From: Terriglobales bacterium
GTDB lineage: Bacteria; Acidobacteriota; Terriglobia; Terriglobales; Acidobacteriaceae
NCBI GenBank assembly: GCA_035764005.1
Contig: DASTZZ010000098.1
Span: 1-60,529 of the forward strand
DNA length: 60,529 nt
Direction: 5' to 3'
Part shown: positions 45,373-53,829 of the stretch, piece by piece
How positions within the stretch are numbered: position 1 is the stretch's first letter
Layout: each line of letters begins with the position of its first letter
Notes under the pieces: generated by a model
Told to the model about the DNA's origin: nothing
What the model saw: only the letters and a program-made list of their open reading frames with translations
Database searches by the model: none
Program-made: the position numbers and the translations under genes

Positions 45373-46446
45373 ATGAGCACAGCACCAGCTTCCGCACTCG
45401 ACATGAACAAACTCAACGCCTTCATCGGACAGTTTGTAAACGATCTCGGCGCTTCGGCCCACGCGGGTATGGTTGTGATCGGGGAGAGACTCGGACTCTA
45501 CAAAGCGTTGGCCAGCGGTCCCATGACGCCGGCTCAGCTCGCAGCGAAGACGCAGACGGATGAACGCTATGTGCGTGAATGGCTGTCATCCCAGGCGGCT
45601 GGCGGATATGTCACATACGATGACAAGAGCGGTAAATTCAGCCTCAGCGAAGAACAGGCATTTACGCTTGCGGATGAGAACAGTCCCGCATACCTGCCTG
45701 GCGCATTCCAGTTGGCACTTGGCGCACTGGCTGCGGTGCCGCGGATCACAGATGCATTTCGCACCGGCGCCGGATTTGGCTGGCACGAACACGCCGAGGA
45801 TGTCTTTCACGGATGCGAGAAGTTCTTTCGCCCTGGCTACGCCGCCAACCTCGCAAGTTCGTGGATTCCGTCCCTCGAAGGCGTGCAGAAGAAACTGCAG
45901 GCGGGTGCGCGTGTCGCCGACGTCGGCTGTGGCAAAGGAGCTTCCACTCTACTCTTGGCAAAGACGTTCACGAAATCACGCTTTTATGGCTTTGATTATC
46001 ACACGGGCTCCATCGACGCAGCCCGTGAGGGTGCCAAGCGCGAAGGAGTCGCTGATCGCGTCAGCTTCGAGATAGGCAAGGCAAAAGAATTTCCGGGCAA
46101 GGACTACGATCTCGTAGCTTTCTTCGACTGCCTGCACGACATGGGCGATCCGGTGGGTGCGGCGACTCATGTGCATCAAGCGCTGGCAAAAGACGGCACA
46201 TGGATGATCGTGGAACCTTATGCTAAGGACGATTTGAAGGACAATCTGAATCCGGTCGGACGCGTGTACTACTCGTTCTCCACGTTGTTATGCACGCCGT
46301 GCTCGCGTTCGCAGGAAGTTGGATTGTGCTTGGGCGCACAGGCTGGAGAAGCTCGCATCCGCGAAGTTGTTACCAAAGCTGGATTCAGCCGCTTCCGTCG
46401 CGCAACAGAAACTCCGTTCAACATCGTTTACGAGGCGAGACCGTAA
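45373..46446 (+). CDS. Class I SAM methyltransferase with N-terminal winged helix (Rv2258c-like)
   Basis: 357 residues. Residues about 10-100 form a winged-helix dimerisation domain (LGLYKALASGPMTPAQLAAKTQTDERYVREWLSSQAAGGYVTYD). The Rossmann domain shows ARVADVGCGKGASTLLLAKTF (SAM site), YGFDYHTGSIDAAREGA and LVAFFDCLHDMGDP. The family includes mycobacterial Rv2258c; natural substrates are not known. Probably under the divergent STAND regulator. Confidence 0.87.
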   Translation: MSTAPASALDMNKLNAFIGQFVNDLGASAHAGMVVIGERLGLYKALASGPMTPAQLAAKTQTDERYVREWLSSQAAGGYVTYDDKSGKFSLSEEQAFTLADENSPAYLPGAFQLALGALAAVPRITDAFRTGAGFGWHEHAEDVFHGCEKFFRPGYAANLASSWIPSLEGVQKKLQAGARVADVGCGKGASTLLLAKTFTKSRFYGFDYHTGSIDAAREGAKREGVADRVSFEIGKAKEFPGKDYDLVAFFDCLHDMGDPVGAATHVHQALAKDGTWMIVEPYAKDDLKDNLNPVGRVYYSFSTLLCTPCSRSQEVGLCLGAQAGEARIREVVTKAGFSRFRRATETPFNIVYEARP

Positions 46447-46497
46447 GTAAACGGGAACTGAAGAACCCATTTTACCACAATGGGAAAGAAGGAAAAC

Positions 46498-47763
46498 ATG
46501 AATTCAAGTTCACAGGCAACAGCCTCAAAGACGATCCCAATCGACGGGCGCTCTGATTTTTCGTCGATAGTTTCCGTTCCGCAGCAGGGTGCTGCACGCG
46601 AGTCGCTTCTCACTGACGAGATGCTGGCGCGATTCGCGTCGCGCGCTGCTGCGTACGATCGCGAGAACCGGTTCTTCCAGGAAGACTTCGACGAACTACG
46701 CGCGGCGAAGTATCTCCTCATGCCGGTGCCTACCCAATTCGGCGGCGCCGGCATGACGCTTGCCGAGGTTTGCCGGGAGCAGCGGCGGCTTGCATATCAC
46801 GCTCCGGCTACCGCCTTGGCTGTGAACATGCATTTGTACTGGGTAGGCATCGCCGCTGACCTGTGGAGCGGCGGCGATCACTCGCTGGAGTGGCTCCTGC
46901 GCGAGGCCGCCGCCGGCGAGGTCTTCGCCGCTGGGCACGCGGAAAGCGGCAACGACATCCCGATCCTGCTCTCCACGACGAAGGCAGAACGAGTCGAAGG
47001 CGGATATAGGTTTACAGGCCGCAAGCAGTTCGGCAGCTTGACTCCAGTCTGGACGCGCTTCGGCCTGCACGGCATGGACATGAGCGATCCCAAGCAGCCG
47101 AAGATAGTCCACGGCTTCATGCCGCGCGACACCGCCGGCTACGTGATCAAAGAAACCTGGGACACTCTCGGCATGCGCGCAACGCGCAGCGACGATACCG
47201 TTTTGGAAAATGTCTTTGTTCCAGATCGGTATATCGCTCGTGTTGTGCCCGCTGGAGGAGCTGGAGTGGATGCCTTTATTCTCGGCATTTTTGCCTGGGG
47301 GTTGCTGGGATTCGGCAACATCTATTATGGACTGGCGAACCGGGCGCTTGACCTGGCCGTGGCATCAACAAAAAAGAAAACCTCACTCGCGCTTTCTCGA
47401 TCAATGGCGTACCACCCCGAAGTACAGCACGCAGTCGCTGAGATGGCGATTGAACTTGAATCCATCGGCCCTCACCTGGAGAGCGTTGCGCAGGATTGGT
47501 CAAACGGCCTAGATCACGGCGCCGCCTGGCCGGCAAAGATATTCGCAGCCAAATATCGAGCGGTCGAGGGTTCCTGGCGCGTAATCGATTTGGGCCTCGA
47601 CGTCATGGGCGGGGGAGGCATCTTTCGCTCCGTCGGCTACGAGCGCCTGGTCAGAGATGCGCGGCTCGGACGCATTCACCCGGCAAACTCGTTTCTTGCT
47701 CATGAGGTGATAGCCAAGACAATGCTAGGCATCAGTCTGGATGAACATCCGAGGTGGGGCTGA
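46498..47763 (+). CDS. Acyl-CoA dehydrogenase family flavoprotein
   Basis: 421-residue protein of the acyl-CoA dehydrogenase/flavin monooxygenase-like family. Seen: an N-terminal helical domain (RAAKYLLMPVPTQFGGAGMTLAEVCREQRRLAYHAP), the middle beta domain (AGHAESGNDIPILLSTTKAERVEGGYRFTGRKQFGSL, GMRATRSDDTVLENVFVP) and a helical C-terminus (MAIELESIGPHLESVAQDW, GGGGIFRSVGYERLVRDARLG). The substrate is unknown. The ATG at 46498 is chosen for the GAAGGA 5 nt upstream; ATG 46480 is an alternative. Linked to the methyltransferase 51 nt upstream. Confidence 0.85.
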   Translation: MNSSSQATASKTIPIDGRSDFSSIVSVPQQGAARESLLTDEMLARFASRAAAYDRENRFFQEDFDELRAAKYLLMPVPTQFGGAGMTLAEVCREQRRLAYHAPATALAVNMHLYWVGIAADLWSGGDHSLEWLLREAAAGEVFAAGHAESGNDIPILLSTTKAERVEGGYRFTGRKQFGSLTPVWTRFGLHGMDMSDPKQPKIVHGFMPRDTAGYVIKETWDTLGMRATRSDDTVLENVFVPDRYIARVVPAGGAGVDAFILGIFAWGLLGFGNIYYGLANRALDLAVASTKKKTSLALSRSMAYHPEVQHAVAEMAIELESIGPHLESVAQDWSNGLDHGAAWPAKIFAAKYRAVEGSWRVIDLGLDVMGGGGIFRSVGYERLVRDARLGRIHPANSFLAHEVIAKTMLGISLDEHPRWG

Positions 47764-47951
47764 ACGCTTTCCCTGACAGAATTGTCATAATTCGATCGCT
47801 TGTTGCTCATTCAAAGCAAAACAATTTGGCGCCTTTCAAATCTTCCCGCATCTAAAGCTCTCGTCGGGACCAGCGGAACGTGACAACAGTACGCTGGTCC
47901 TTGGCCGTCGCTTGTTTTCTGGCGACGGTTTAAGATTCCCAGAATTGCCCT

Positions 47952-49250
47952 ATGGCAACTTCTCTGTCCAGCCGGTGGTCTGGTTCGCAGCGCTCGGTTG
48001 AGAGCCTGCAAGCGCGATACGGTGAGGTGCGCCGCGCCACGCTCGCGCTGCTTGCTTCGCTCTCTGCGGAAGATCAGATGTTGCAGTCGATGCCTGGAGC
48101 TAGTCCGGCGAAGTGGCATCTGGCGCATACCGCCTGGTTTTTTGAGACTTTCATTCTTAGACCGAATTGCCGCGAATACCGCCCTATCGATGAACGGTTC
48201 CAGACCGTCTTTAACTCCTATTACAAACAAGTCGGAGATCATCCCAATCGCGCCAATCGCGGTCTGTTTTCGCGCCCGACCTTGGATGAAGTAATCGCTT
48301 ATCGCGAATATGTGGATGAGCACATGGTGCGGCTGATTGGCGATTTGGATCCTGACCGCCAGACGGATCTGCTTTCCAAAATCGAACTCGGCCTGCAGCA
48401 CGAGCAGCAGCATCAGGAACTGATTCTCACCGATATCAAGCATGCCTTCTGGAGCCAGCCACTAAGACCTCTATATCGCACTCAGCCGAGGGACATGCAG
48501 CCGCAACGCGGTATCGATTCAAAATGGGAAACATATTCGGGCGGCATTGTGAACATCGGTTATTCAGGCGAGGGATTTTGCTTCGATAACGAGCTGCCGC
48601 GCCACGAAGCCCTCCTTCGCGATTTTCGTCTGCAAAGCCGGCTCGTTACCAACCGCGAATACCTCGAATTCATCGAGGATGGCGGGTATCGCCGCCCGGA
48701 GCTGTGGCTCTCGAATGGATGGGACACTGTCTTACAGGAACACTGGGAAGCTCCTCTGTATTGGGAGCGCCATGACCAAGGCTGGCGCGTGTTCACACTG
48801 ACAGGAGTGCATGAGCTTCGTCTCCATGAACCCGTCTGCCACGTGAGCTATTTCGAGGCCGATGCATTTGCGCGCTGGAAAGGCGTGCGCCTTCCGCTCG
48901 AATCAGAATGGGAACATGCCGCGTCTGATCGGCCGATAACCGGCAACTTTGTCGAAAGCGGTGCGCTGCACCCTGAAGCTGCAGGTTCCCAATTTGGAAC
49001 TAATCCGGAGCAGATGTTCGGAGACGTCTGGGAATGGACGTCGAGTCCCTACGTCGCCTATCCCGGATTCCGCGCCGCGACAGGGGCTCTCGGCGAGTAC
49101 AACGGAAAATTCATGTGCGATCAGTGGGTGCTTCGCGGAGGGTCATGTGCAACGCCGCAGTCGCACATTCGCGCAAGCTATCGGAATTTCTTTCCTGCGC
49201 CAGCCCGCTGGCAATTCACTGGGATAAGGCTGGCCGCGGATGCTGCCTAG
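47952..49250 (+). CDS. egtB: Ergothioneine biosynthesis sulfoxide synthase EgtB-like
   Basis: Iron-dependent enzyme joining a sulfur donor to trimethylhistidine. The 432-residue product has an N-terminal DinB helical domain with the iron ligands in WHLAHTAWFFETFIL and GLQHEQQHQELILTDIKHAF, followed by an FGE-sulfatase-like domain (GFCFDNELPRHEALL, NREYLEFIEDGGYRRPELWLSNGW, GVRLPLESEWEHAA, FGDVWEWTSSPY, LRGGSCATPQSHIRASYRNFF). Its 3' end overlaps egtD by 11 bp. The sulfur donor (gamma-glutamyl-cysteine or cysteine) cannot be told from sequence. Confidence 0.93.
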   Translation: MATSLSSRWSGSQRSVESLQARYGEVRRATLALLASLSAEDQMLQSMPGASPAKWHLAHTAWFFETFILRPNCREYRPIDERFQTVFNSYYKQVGDHPNRANRGLFSRPTLDEVIAYREYVDEHMVRLIGDLDPDRQTDLLSKIELGLQHEQQHQELILTDIKHAFWSQPLRPLYRTQPRDMQPQRGIDSKWETYSGGIVNIGYSGEGFCFDNELPRHEALLRDFRLQSRLVTNREYLEFIEDGGYRRPELWLSNGWDTVLQEHWEAPLYWERHDQGWRVFTLTGVHELRLHEPVCHVSYFEADAFARWKGVRLPLESEWEHAASDRPITGNFVESGALHPEAAGSQFGTNPEQMFGDVWEWTSSPYVAYPGFRAATGALGEYNGKFMCDQWVLRGGSCATPQSHIRASYRNFFPAPARWQFTGIRLAADAA

Positions 49251-50202
49251 AGTCGTTCCTGCAATCCGCGAGCTGCCGGAGATCGCCGGCGCGGTTCTCG
49301 AAGGGCTCACATCATTCCCAAAATGGCTCCCGCCAAAGCTGTTCTACGACCATGAAGGTTCGCTGCTCTTCGAACGCATCACAGAATTGCCGGAGTATTA
49401 CCTCACGCGCACTGAACGGGGGATTCTCAGCGAGTACGCCGATGAGATCATCTCTGCTGCGGGCAATCCCGAAACGCTTGTTGAACTTGGAGCAGGGAGT
49501 GCTTCGAAAACCACATTGCTGCTCGGCGCGGCAGTCGAGGCCTCTGGTGAAGCGAATTACATTCCCATTGATGTGTCTGGAGCTGCGCTGCGCGATGCCC
49601 AATCTCGTATCCGCTCCATCTGTTCCGGCGTAAACGTACAGCCCATTCATGCCGAGTACGCTCCAGGTCTGGCAAAATTACCGCGCTTCGCTGGCCGCAA
49701 GCTTGTGCTCTTCATCGGTTCAAGCATCGGCAATTTCGAACTCTTTGAAGCTGCGCGTCTACTTTCAGATATTCGCCGCAGCCTCTCGGCACACGATGCC
49801 GTTCTCCTCGGCACCGATATGCGCAAGAGCCTCGACCTGCTGATCCCTGCCTATGACGATGCGCAAGGCGTGACTGCTGCGTTTAACAAGAACTTGCTTC
49901 GCCGGATCAACCGAGAACTCGGCGCCGGATTCAAGCTCAGCACGTTCGCGCACCGCATCCGCTGGAACGACGAGCAGAGCCGCATCGAGATGCACCTCGA
50001 AAGCGTGTGCGAGCAGAGTGTGCCGATCGAGATGCTGGACATAGTCGTAAGTTTCCGCGAGGGCGAAACCATTCACACCGAAAACAGCACGAAGTTCTCC
50101 ATGGACATGGTGGACAGAATGGTCGCCAATGCTGGACTTCGCCGCGAACGCACGTGGTTTGACCCACGGAAGTGGTTCGGGGTTCATTTGCTGCGGCGAT
50201 GA
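49240..50202 (+). CDS. egtD: L-histidine N-alpha-methyltransferase
   Basis: Trimethylates histidine to hercynine, the first step of ergothioneine synthesis. The 320-residue product shows GLTSFPKWLPPKLFYDHEGSLLFERI, LPEYYLTRTERGIL, the SAM region LVELGAGSASKTTLLL, YIPIDVSGAAL, LFIGSSIGNFE and AFNKNLLRRINRELGA. The order egtB-egtD with an 11-bp overlap makes a minimal two-gene ergothioneine unit; egtC and egtE are not present nearby. Convergent with the four-helix-bundle gene at 13 bp. Confidence 0.95.
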   Translation: MLPRVVPAIRELPEIAGAVLEGLTSFPKWLPPKLFYDHEGSLLFERITELPEYYLTRTERGILSEYADEIISAAGNPETLVELGAGSASKTTLLLGAAVEASGEANYIPIDVSGAALRDAQSRIRSICSGVNVQPIHAEYAPGLAKLPRFAGRKLVLFIGSSIGNFELFEAARLLSDIRRSLSAHDAVLLGTDMRKSLDLLIPAYDDAQGVTAAFNKNLLRRINRELGAGFKLSTFAHRIRWNDEQSRIEMHLESVCEQSVPIEMLDIVVSFREGETIHTENSTKFSMDMVDRMVANAGLRRERTWFDPRKWFGVHLLRR

Positions 50203-50215
50203 GAGCTCAGTGCCA

Positions 50216-50920
50216 TTACCGGCCACGTGCTTGCGCGCGAACGCGGTAGAGGCGTTCGGCAAACCCTCCCTCACGTTCAAAGGCGGCAGCAAGAGAAGCA
50301 AGCTGGCGATCAAGCAGGCTGCACGCTACCGCAATTAGCACCAACGCAGCATTCGCGGCAATTTCGGGAAAAGTGGACTCAGTGGACTTGGTGGACTTAG
50401 TGGACGAAGGCGACGACTGCGAGCCCCTCGCACCGATATTGATCTTGTTTGGTTCACTGCGTCCACTCAGTCCACTGGGTCCACCAAGTCCACTCAGTCC
50501 ACGTTGTTCTTGCACCCACAGAGCCACGCAATCAGCGCTCGTGCATCGCCGTGCAATCAAACTTTCGCGCCTCCGATCTTGCCGATCCCAAATTGGCAGG
50601 CCGCGCTGCCGAAGAAAGTCTTCATAATCGAGGTGCAGCTCTTCTAGACTTGCACGCGCTACGTTGGTCAATTTGAGTTCGGTCTTCTTTGAGGTGCCGG
50701 CAGCCTGGCTGCCTTCGGCAATGTTTTGCACTCCGCTCCTGGCTGCCTGGACCATCTGATCGTGGGTACGGCTGCGCTTCTCGACGTATCGATCGCAGAA
50801 GCGGATAGTCACGTCGTAAATCAATTGAGCTACTTGAAAGCTCTTGAGCTTGCGATAACCGCCACGTTTAGGAATCAGCGGCTCTTTTTCGCGCGTATCG
50901 CGGGCTTCCGCGCTGCACAG
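50216..50920 (-). CDS. Four helix bundle protein with C-terminal 'suffix' domain; unusual start and repeat insert
   Basis: S23-like four-helix-bundle protein of unknown function. Family sequence begins upstream of the first usable TTG (50824): PLIPKRGGYRKLKSFQVAQLIYD, then YVEKRSRTHDQMVQAARSGVQNIAEGS, NVARASLEELHLDYEDFLRQRGLPIWD, and a C-terminal suffix NAALVLIAVACSLLDRQLASL. The frame closes upstream at 50924-50926 (TGA), and the only start-like codon before the conserved part is CTG 50920; a frameshift after an out-of-frame ATG (about 50928) is possible. Residues around the middle (RGLSGLGGPSGLSGRSE and SSTKSTKSTESTF) come from the 9-bp repeat arrays at 50373-50502, read in frame. Confidence 0.72.
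   Translation of the reverse strand: MCSAEARDTREKEPLIPKRGGYRKLKSFQVAQLIYDVTIRFCDRYVEKRSRTHDQMVQAARSGVQNIAEGSQAAGTSKKTELKLTNVARASLEELHLDYEDFLRQRGLPIWDRQDRRRESLIARRCTSADCVALWVQEQRGLSGLGGPSGLSGRSEPNKINIGARGSQSSPSSTKSTKSTESTFPEIAANAALVLIAVACSLLDRQLASLAAAFEREGGFAERLYRVRAQARGR
50373..50502. repeat. Inverted pair of GTGGACTTR 9-bp arrays inside a coding gene
   Basis: 50373-50405 has GTGGACTCAGTGGACTTGGT then GGACTTAGTGGAC; 50461-50502 has GTCCACTCAGTCCACTGGGT then CCACCAAGTCCACTCAGTC. The arms are inverted copies of the word seen at 5736-5770, about 55 bp apart. Nine-base units keep the reading frame of the gene that contains them. Confidence 0.9.
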
Positions 50921-50994
50921 ATATCATTCTGAACGCCGTTCTAGCGATCAACCACGCCAATTCACCTGCGGGTGGATTAACATTGCTCTCCCAC

Positions 50995-53829
50995 ATGATC
51001 TCCATGACAGTTTTGAGAAATTCCTTTTTACTGACCATCCGGTCTCTTTGCGTGCTTCTTTTTGTATTGATTCTGTGCAGTGCAGGAGCGGCACAACAAC
51101 CTAAGTCAGCGCCGACTCTGCCGGGACTCTACAACCCTGTCGCCGATCACGCAGCGGTTGTCATCCTCGGCAATGCGCGGTTTACCGTGCTGACGCCGCA
51201 GATGATTCGCATGGAGTGGGCGGCGGATGGCAAATTCGAGGATCATCCCTCGTTGGTGTTCCTAAATCGGCATCTACCCGTGCCCGAGTTCACGCATTCC
51301 GAGCACAAGGACGGCGATACTGACGTGCTCGATATTAAGACCGATGCCCTGTCGCTGTCGTATCGGCAGTCCGGCGATGGCAAATTCACTTCAGACAATC
51401 TGCACATTGACCTCACGCTCAACGGCAATCAAGTCACTTGGCATCCCGGAATGGAAGACAAAGGCAATCTCCAGGGCACCACGCGCACGCTCGATGGCGC
51501 GCTCGGGGGAAAGACACGCGAGCCGATCGATCCTGGCCTGATCTCGCGCGATGGCTGGGTGCTGGTCGACGACTCCAAACGTCCGCTCTTCGATTCCGAC
51601 GATTTTCGTTTTACGCAAGGTGAACAGAGCCCCTGGCCGTGGGTGATGGAGCGTCCGGAAGGCGATCGTCAGGACTGGTACTTCTTCGGGTACGGACACA
51701 ACTACAAGCAGGCTCTTACCGATTTCACTCGCGTCGCCGGAAAAATCCCACTGCCGCCGCGGTTCGCTTTCGGAACCTGGTGGTCACGGTACTGGGCGTA
51801 CAGCGATCAGGAATTTCAGGATCTCGTGCGCGGCTTCCACGAGAGCGATGTCCCACTCGACGTGCTCGTCATCGACATGGACTGGCACCTCACCTTCCAT
51901 CAGAACTGGTTTTCGCAGGAGAAAGATCAGTCCGGCCACACGCTCGGCTGGTCGGGATACACATGGAACAAGCTGCTCTTTCCGGATCCCGACGCATTCA
52001 TGAAGAGCATCAAGAGCCAGGGGCTGAAGACCACGATGAATCTGCATCCCGCGTCCGGTGTGCAGCCTTGGGAGCAAGCCTATCCCGAAATGGCACGCCG
52101 CATGGGCATCGATCCGGCAACGAAGAAATACGTGCCGTTCGATATTACAAACAAGAAGTTCGCCCAGAACTATATGGACGTGCTGCACCATCCACTGGAG
52201 AGACAAGGTGTCGATTTCTGGTGGCTCGACTGGCAGCAGGAGAAGGACACAAAAACTGCGGGCGTGAATCCGACGTGGTGGCTGAACTACGTTCATTTCA
52301 CAGACCAGGAACGCGAGGGCAAGCGTCCGCTGCTCTTTCATCGCTGGGGTGGGCTCGGGAATCATCGTTACCAGATCGGATTCTCCGGTGACACGATTTC
52401 CGTCTGGGACTCGCTCGCTTTCCAGCCGTGGTTTACGGCGACAGCAGCGAACGTCGGATACGCGTACTGGAGCCACGACATCGGTGGACACATGCCCGGA
52501 GCCGTCGATCCCGAGCTCTACACGCGCTGGATTCAGTTTGGGACTTTCAGCCCGATTCTGCGGACGCACACCACGAAGAATCCTGAATCAGAACGACGTA
52601 TCTGGGCCTATCCCGAGCCTTATGCCGACATCATGCGCGACGAGTTTCATCTTCGCTATGCGCTGATCCCGTACATCTACACCGAGGCGCGGCGGACCTA
52701 CGACACCGGCGTGGCCTTCCTGCGCCCGCTCTACTATGACTGGCCTGAAGCTGAGCAGGCATACGCGGCGAAAAACGAATACATGTTCGGCGACAACATG
52801 ATCGTTGCCCCAGTCGTCAGCCCGATCGACAAGGCCACGGGGCTGGCAAGCGAATCTGTCTGGCTGCCACAAGGCGAGTGGATCGAGTGGAACACCGGCA
52901 AGCATTTCACCGGACCGGTTGAACTTACGCGCAAGTTCTCGATTCGCGAGACCCCGGTCTATGTGCGTGCGGGCGCAATCGTTCCCATGGCTCCCAAGAT
53001 GGAGCACACCGGCGAGAAGCCGATCGATCCATTGATCGTGAATGTCTTTCCCCTTACCGCAGGAGAGAAGTCGTCGTACACGCTTTACGAGGATTCCGGG
53101 AAGGCACGGGAATACCAAATTGGGAAAGATGCCTGGACTGATCTTCACGCTTCCGAGACGAATGGAACGCTCACGGTGACGGTCGCTCCAGTTCGAGGCG
53201 GATATGCAGGCATGCCGACGCAGCGCTCATACGAAATTCGCTTGCCGGGAGATTGGCCACCACAGTCAGTAACTGTAAACGGCAAGGCACTGACCCTCGC
53301 ATCAGCGCAGGACAAAGTCGGCTGGCGTTACGATGGCAACGCGCTGGATACCATCATCACAACTCCACATTTTCCGGTGAGCAGCACGGTGACTGTTCAG
53401 GTGAAGCGCACTGCCGATGTGATCGGGCGCCGGAAGGAGCTGGACGGCTTTGCCGGCGCTATGACTCGGCTCCGCGAAGCCTACGATTCCCTGAATGAAA
53501 CCTGGCCTCTCGGCTGGTCTCCCGATGAGCTGATCGATGCTATGCAGAGCGGCGATCGTCTCAGCTATCACCCGGAGAATGCGGCGAAGGAGCTTACTCA
53601 CTACAGCGAAGTTCTCACTAAAGCGCAGGAGCAAGTGCAGGCGCTCACGAAAGGCCTGAGCCAGGAGCAGATGGAGAAGGTTGCCTCACGTGTCGGTCAG
53701 GACTGGAGGTCGGACGTGGTGAAGAAAAAAATTTCTGAGTACAACGATCGTGTCGCGCGAGCGGCAGCGGAGATCGCCGACATCCAAACGCAACCGGCGG
53801 CTCAAGCCACTGCAGGCGGTGCCAAATGA
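50995..53829 (+). CDS. Secreted glycoside hydrolase family 31 enzyme
   Basis: Retaining alpha-glycosidase (alpha-xylosidase/alpha-glucosidase type), likely exported: MISMTVLRNSFLLTIRSLCVL...CSAGAAQ signal peptide. After an N-terminal beta-sandwich comes the TIM barrel with PLDVLVIDMDWHLTF, nucleophile Asp412 in GVDFWWLDWQQE, Asp466 in GFSGDTISVWDSL (acid/base), and WSHDIGGHMPG. The last about 110 residues, after VIGRRKELDGFAGAMTRL, are a helical tail not typical of GH31. Start ATG 50995, with ATG 51004 possible. The stop overlaps the next start as ATGA. Confidence 0.92.
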   Translation: MISMTVLRNSFLLTIRSLCVLLFVLILCSAGAAQQPKSAPTLPGLYNPVADHAAVVILGNARFTVLTPQMIRMEWAADGKFEDHPSLVFLNRHLPVPEFTHSEHKDGDTDVLDIKTDALSLSYRQSGDGKFTSDNLHIDLTLNGNQVTWHPGMEDKGNLQGTTRTLDGALGGKTREPIDPGLISRDGWVLVDDSKRPLFDSDDFRFTQGEQSPWPWVMERPEGDRQDWYFFGYGHNYKQALTDFTRVAGKIPLPPRFAFGTWWSRYWAYSDQEFQDLVRGFHESDVPLDVLVIDMDWHLTFHQNWFSQEKDQSGHTLGWSGYTWNKLLFPDPDAFMKSIKSQGLKTTMNLHPASGVQPWEQAYPEMARRMGIDPATKKYVPFDITNKKFAQNYMDVLHHPLERQGVDFWWLDWQQEKDTKTAGVNPTWWLNYVHFTDQEREGKRPLLFHRWGGLGNHRYQIGFSGDTISVWDSLAFQPWFTATAANVGYAYWSHDIGGHMPGAVDPELYTRWIQFGTFSPILRTHTTKNPESERRIWAYPEPYADIMRDEFHLRYALIPYIYTEARRTYDTGVAFLRPLYYDWPEAEQAYAAKNEYMFGDNMIVAPVVSPIDKATGLASESVWLPQGEWIEWNTGKHFTGPVELTRKFSIRETPVYVRAGAIVPMAPKMEHTGEKPIDPLIVNVFPLTAGEKSSYTLYEDSGKAREYQIGKDAWTDLHASETNGTLTVTVAPVRGGYAGMPTQRSYEIRLPGDWPPQSVTVNGKALTLASAQDKVGWRYDGNALDTIITTPHFPVSSTVTVQVKRTADVIGRRKELDGFAGAMTRLREAYDSLNETWPLGWSPDELIDAMQSGDRLSYHPENAAKELTHYSEVLTKAQEQVQALTKGLSQEQMEKVASRVGQDWRSDVVKKKISEYNDRVARAAAEIADIQTQPAAQATAGGAK

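Noticed and set aside
50373-50502. CRISPR array
   Set aside because: Units are 9 bp, contiguous, without spacers, and the two arms are inverted.
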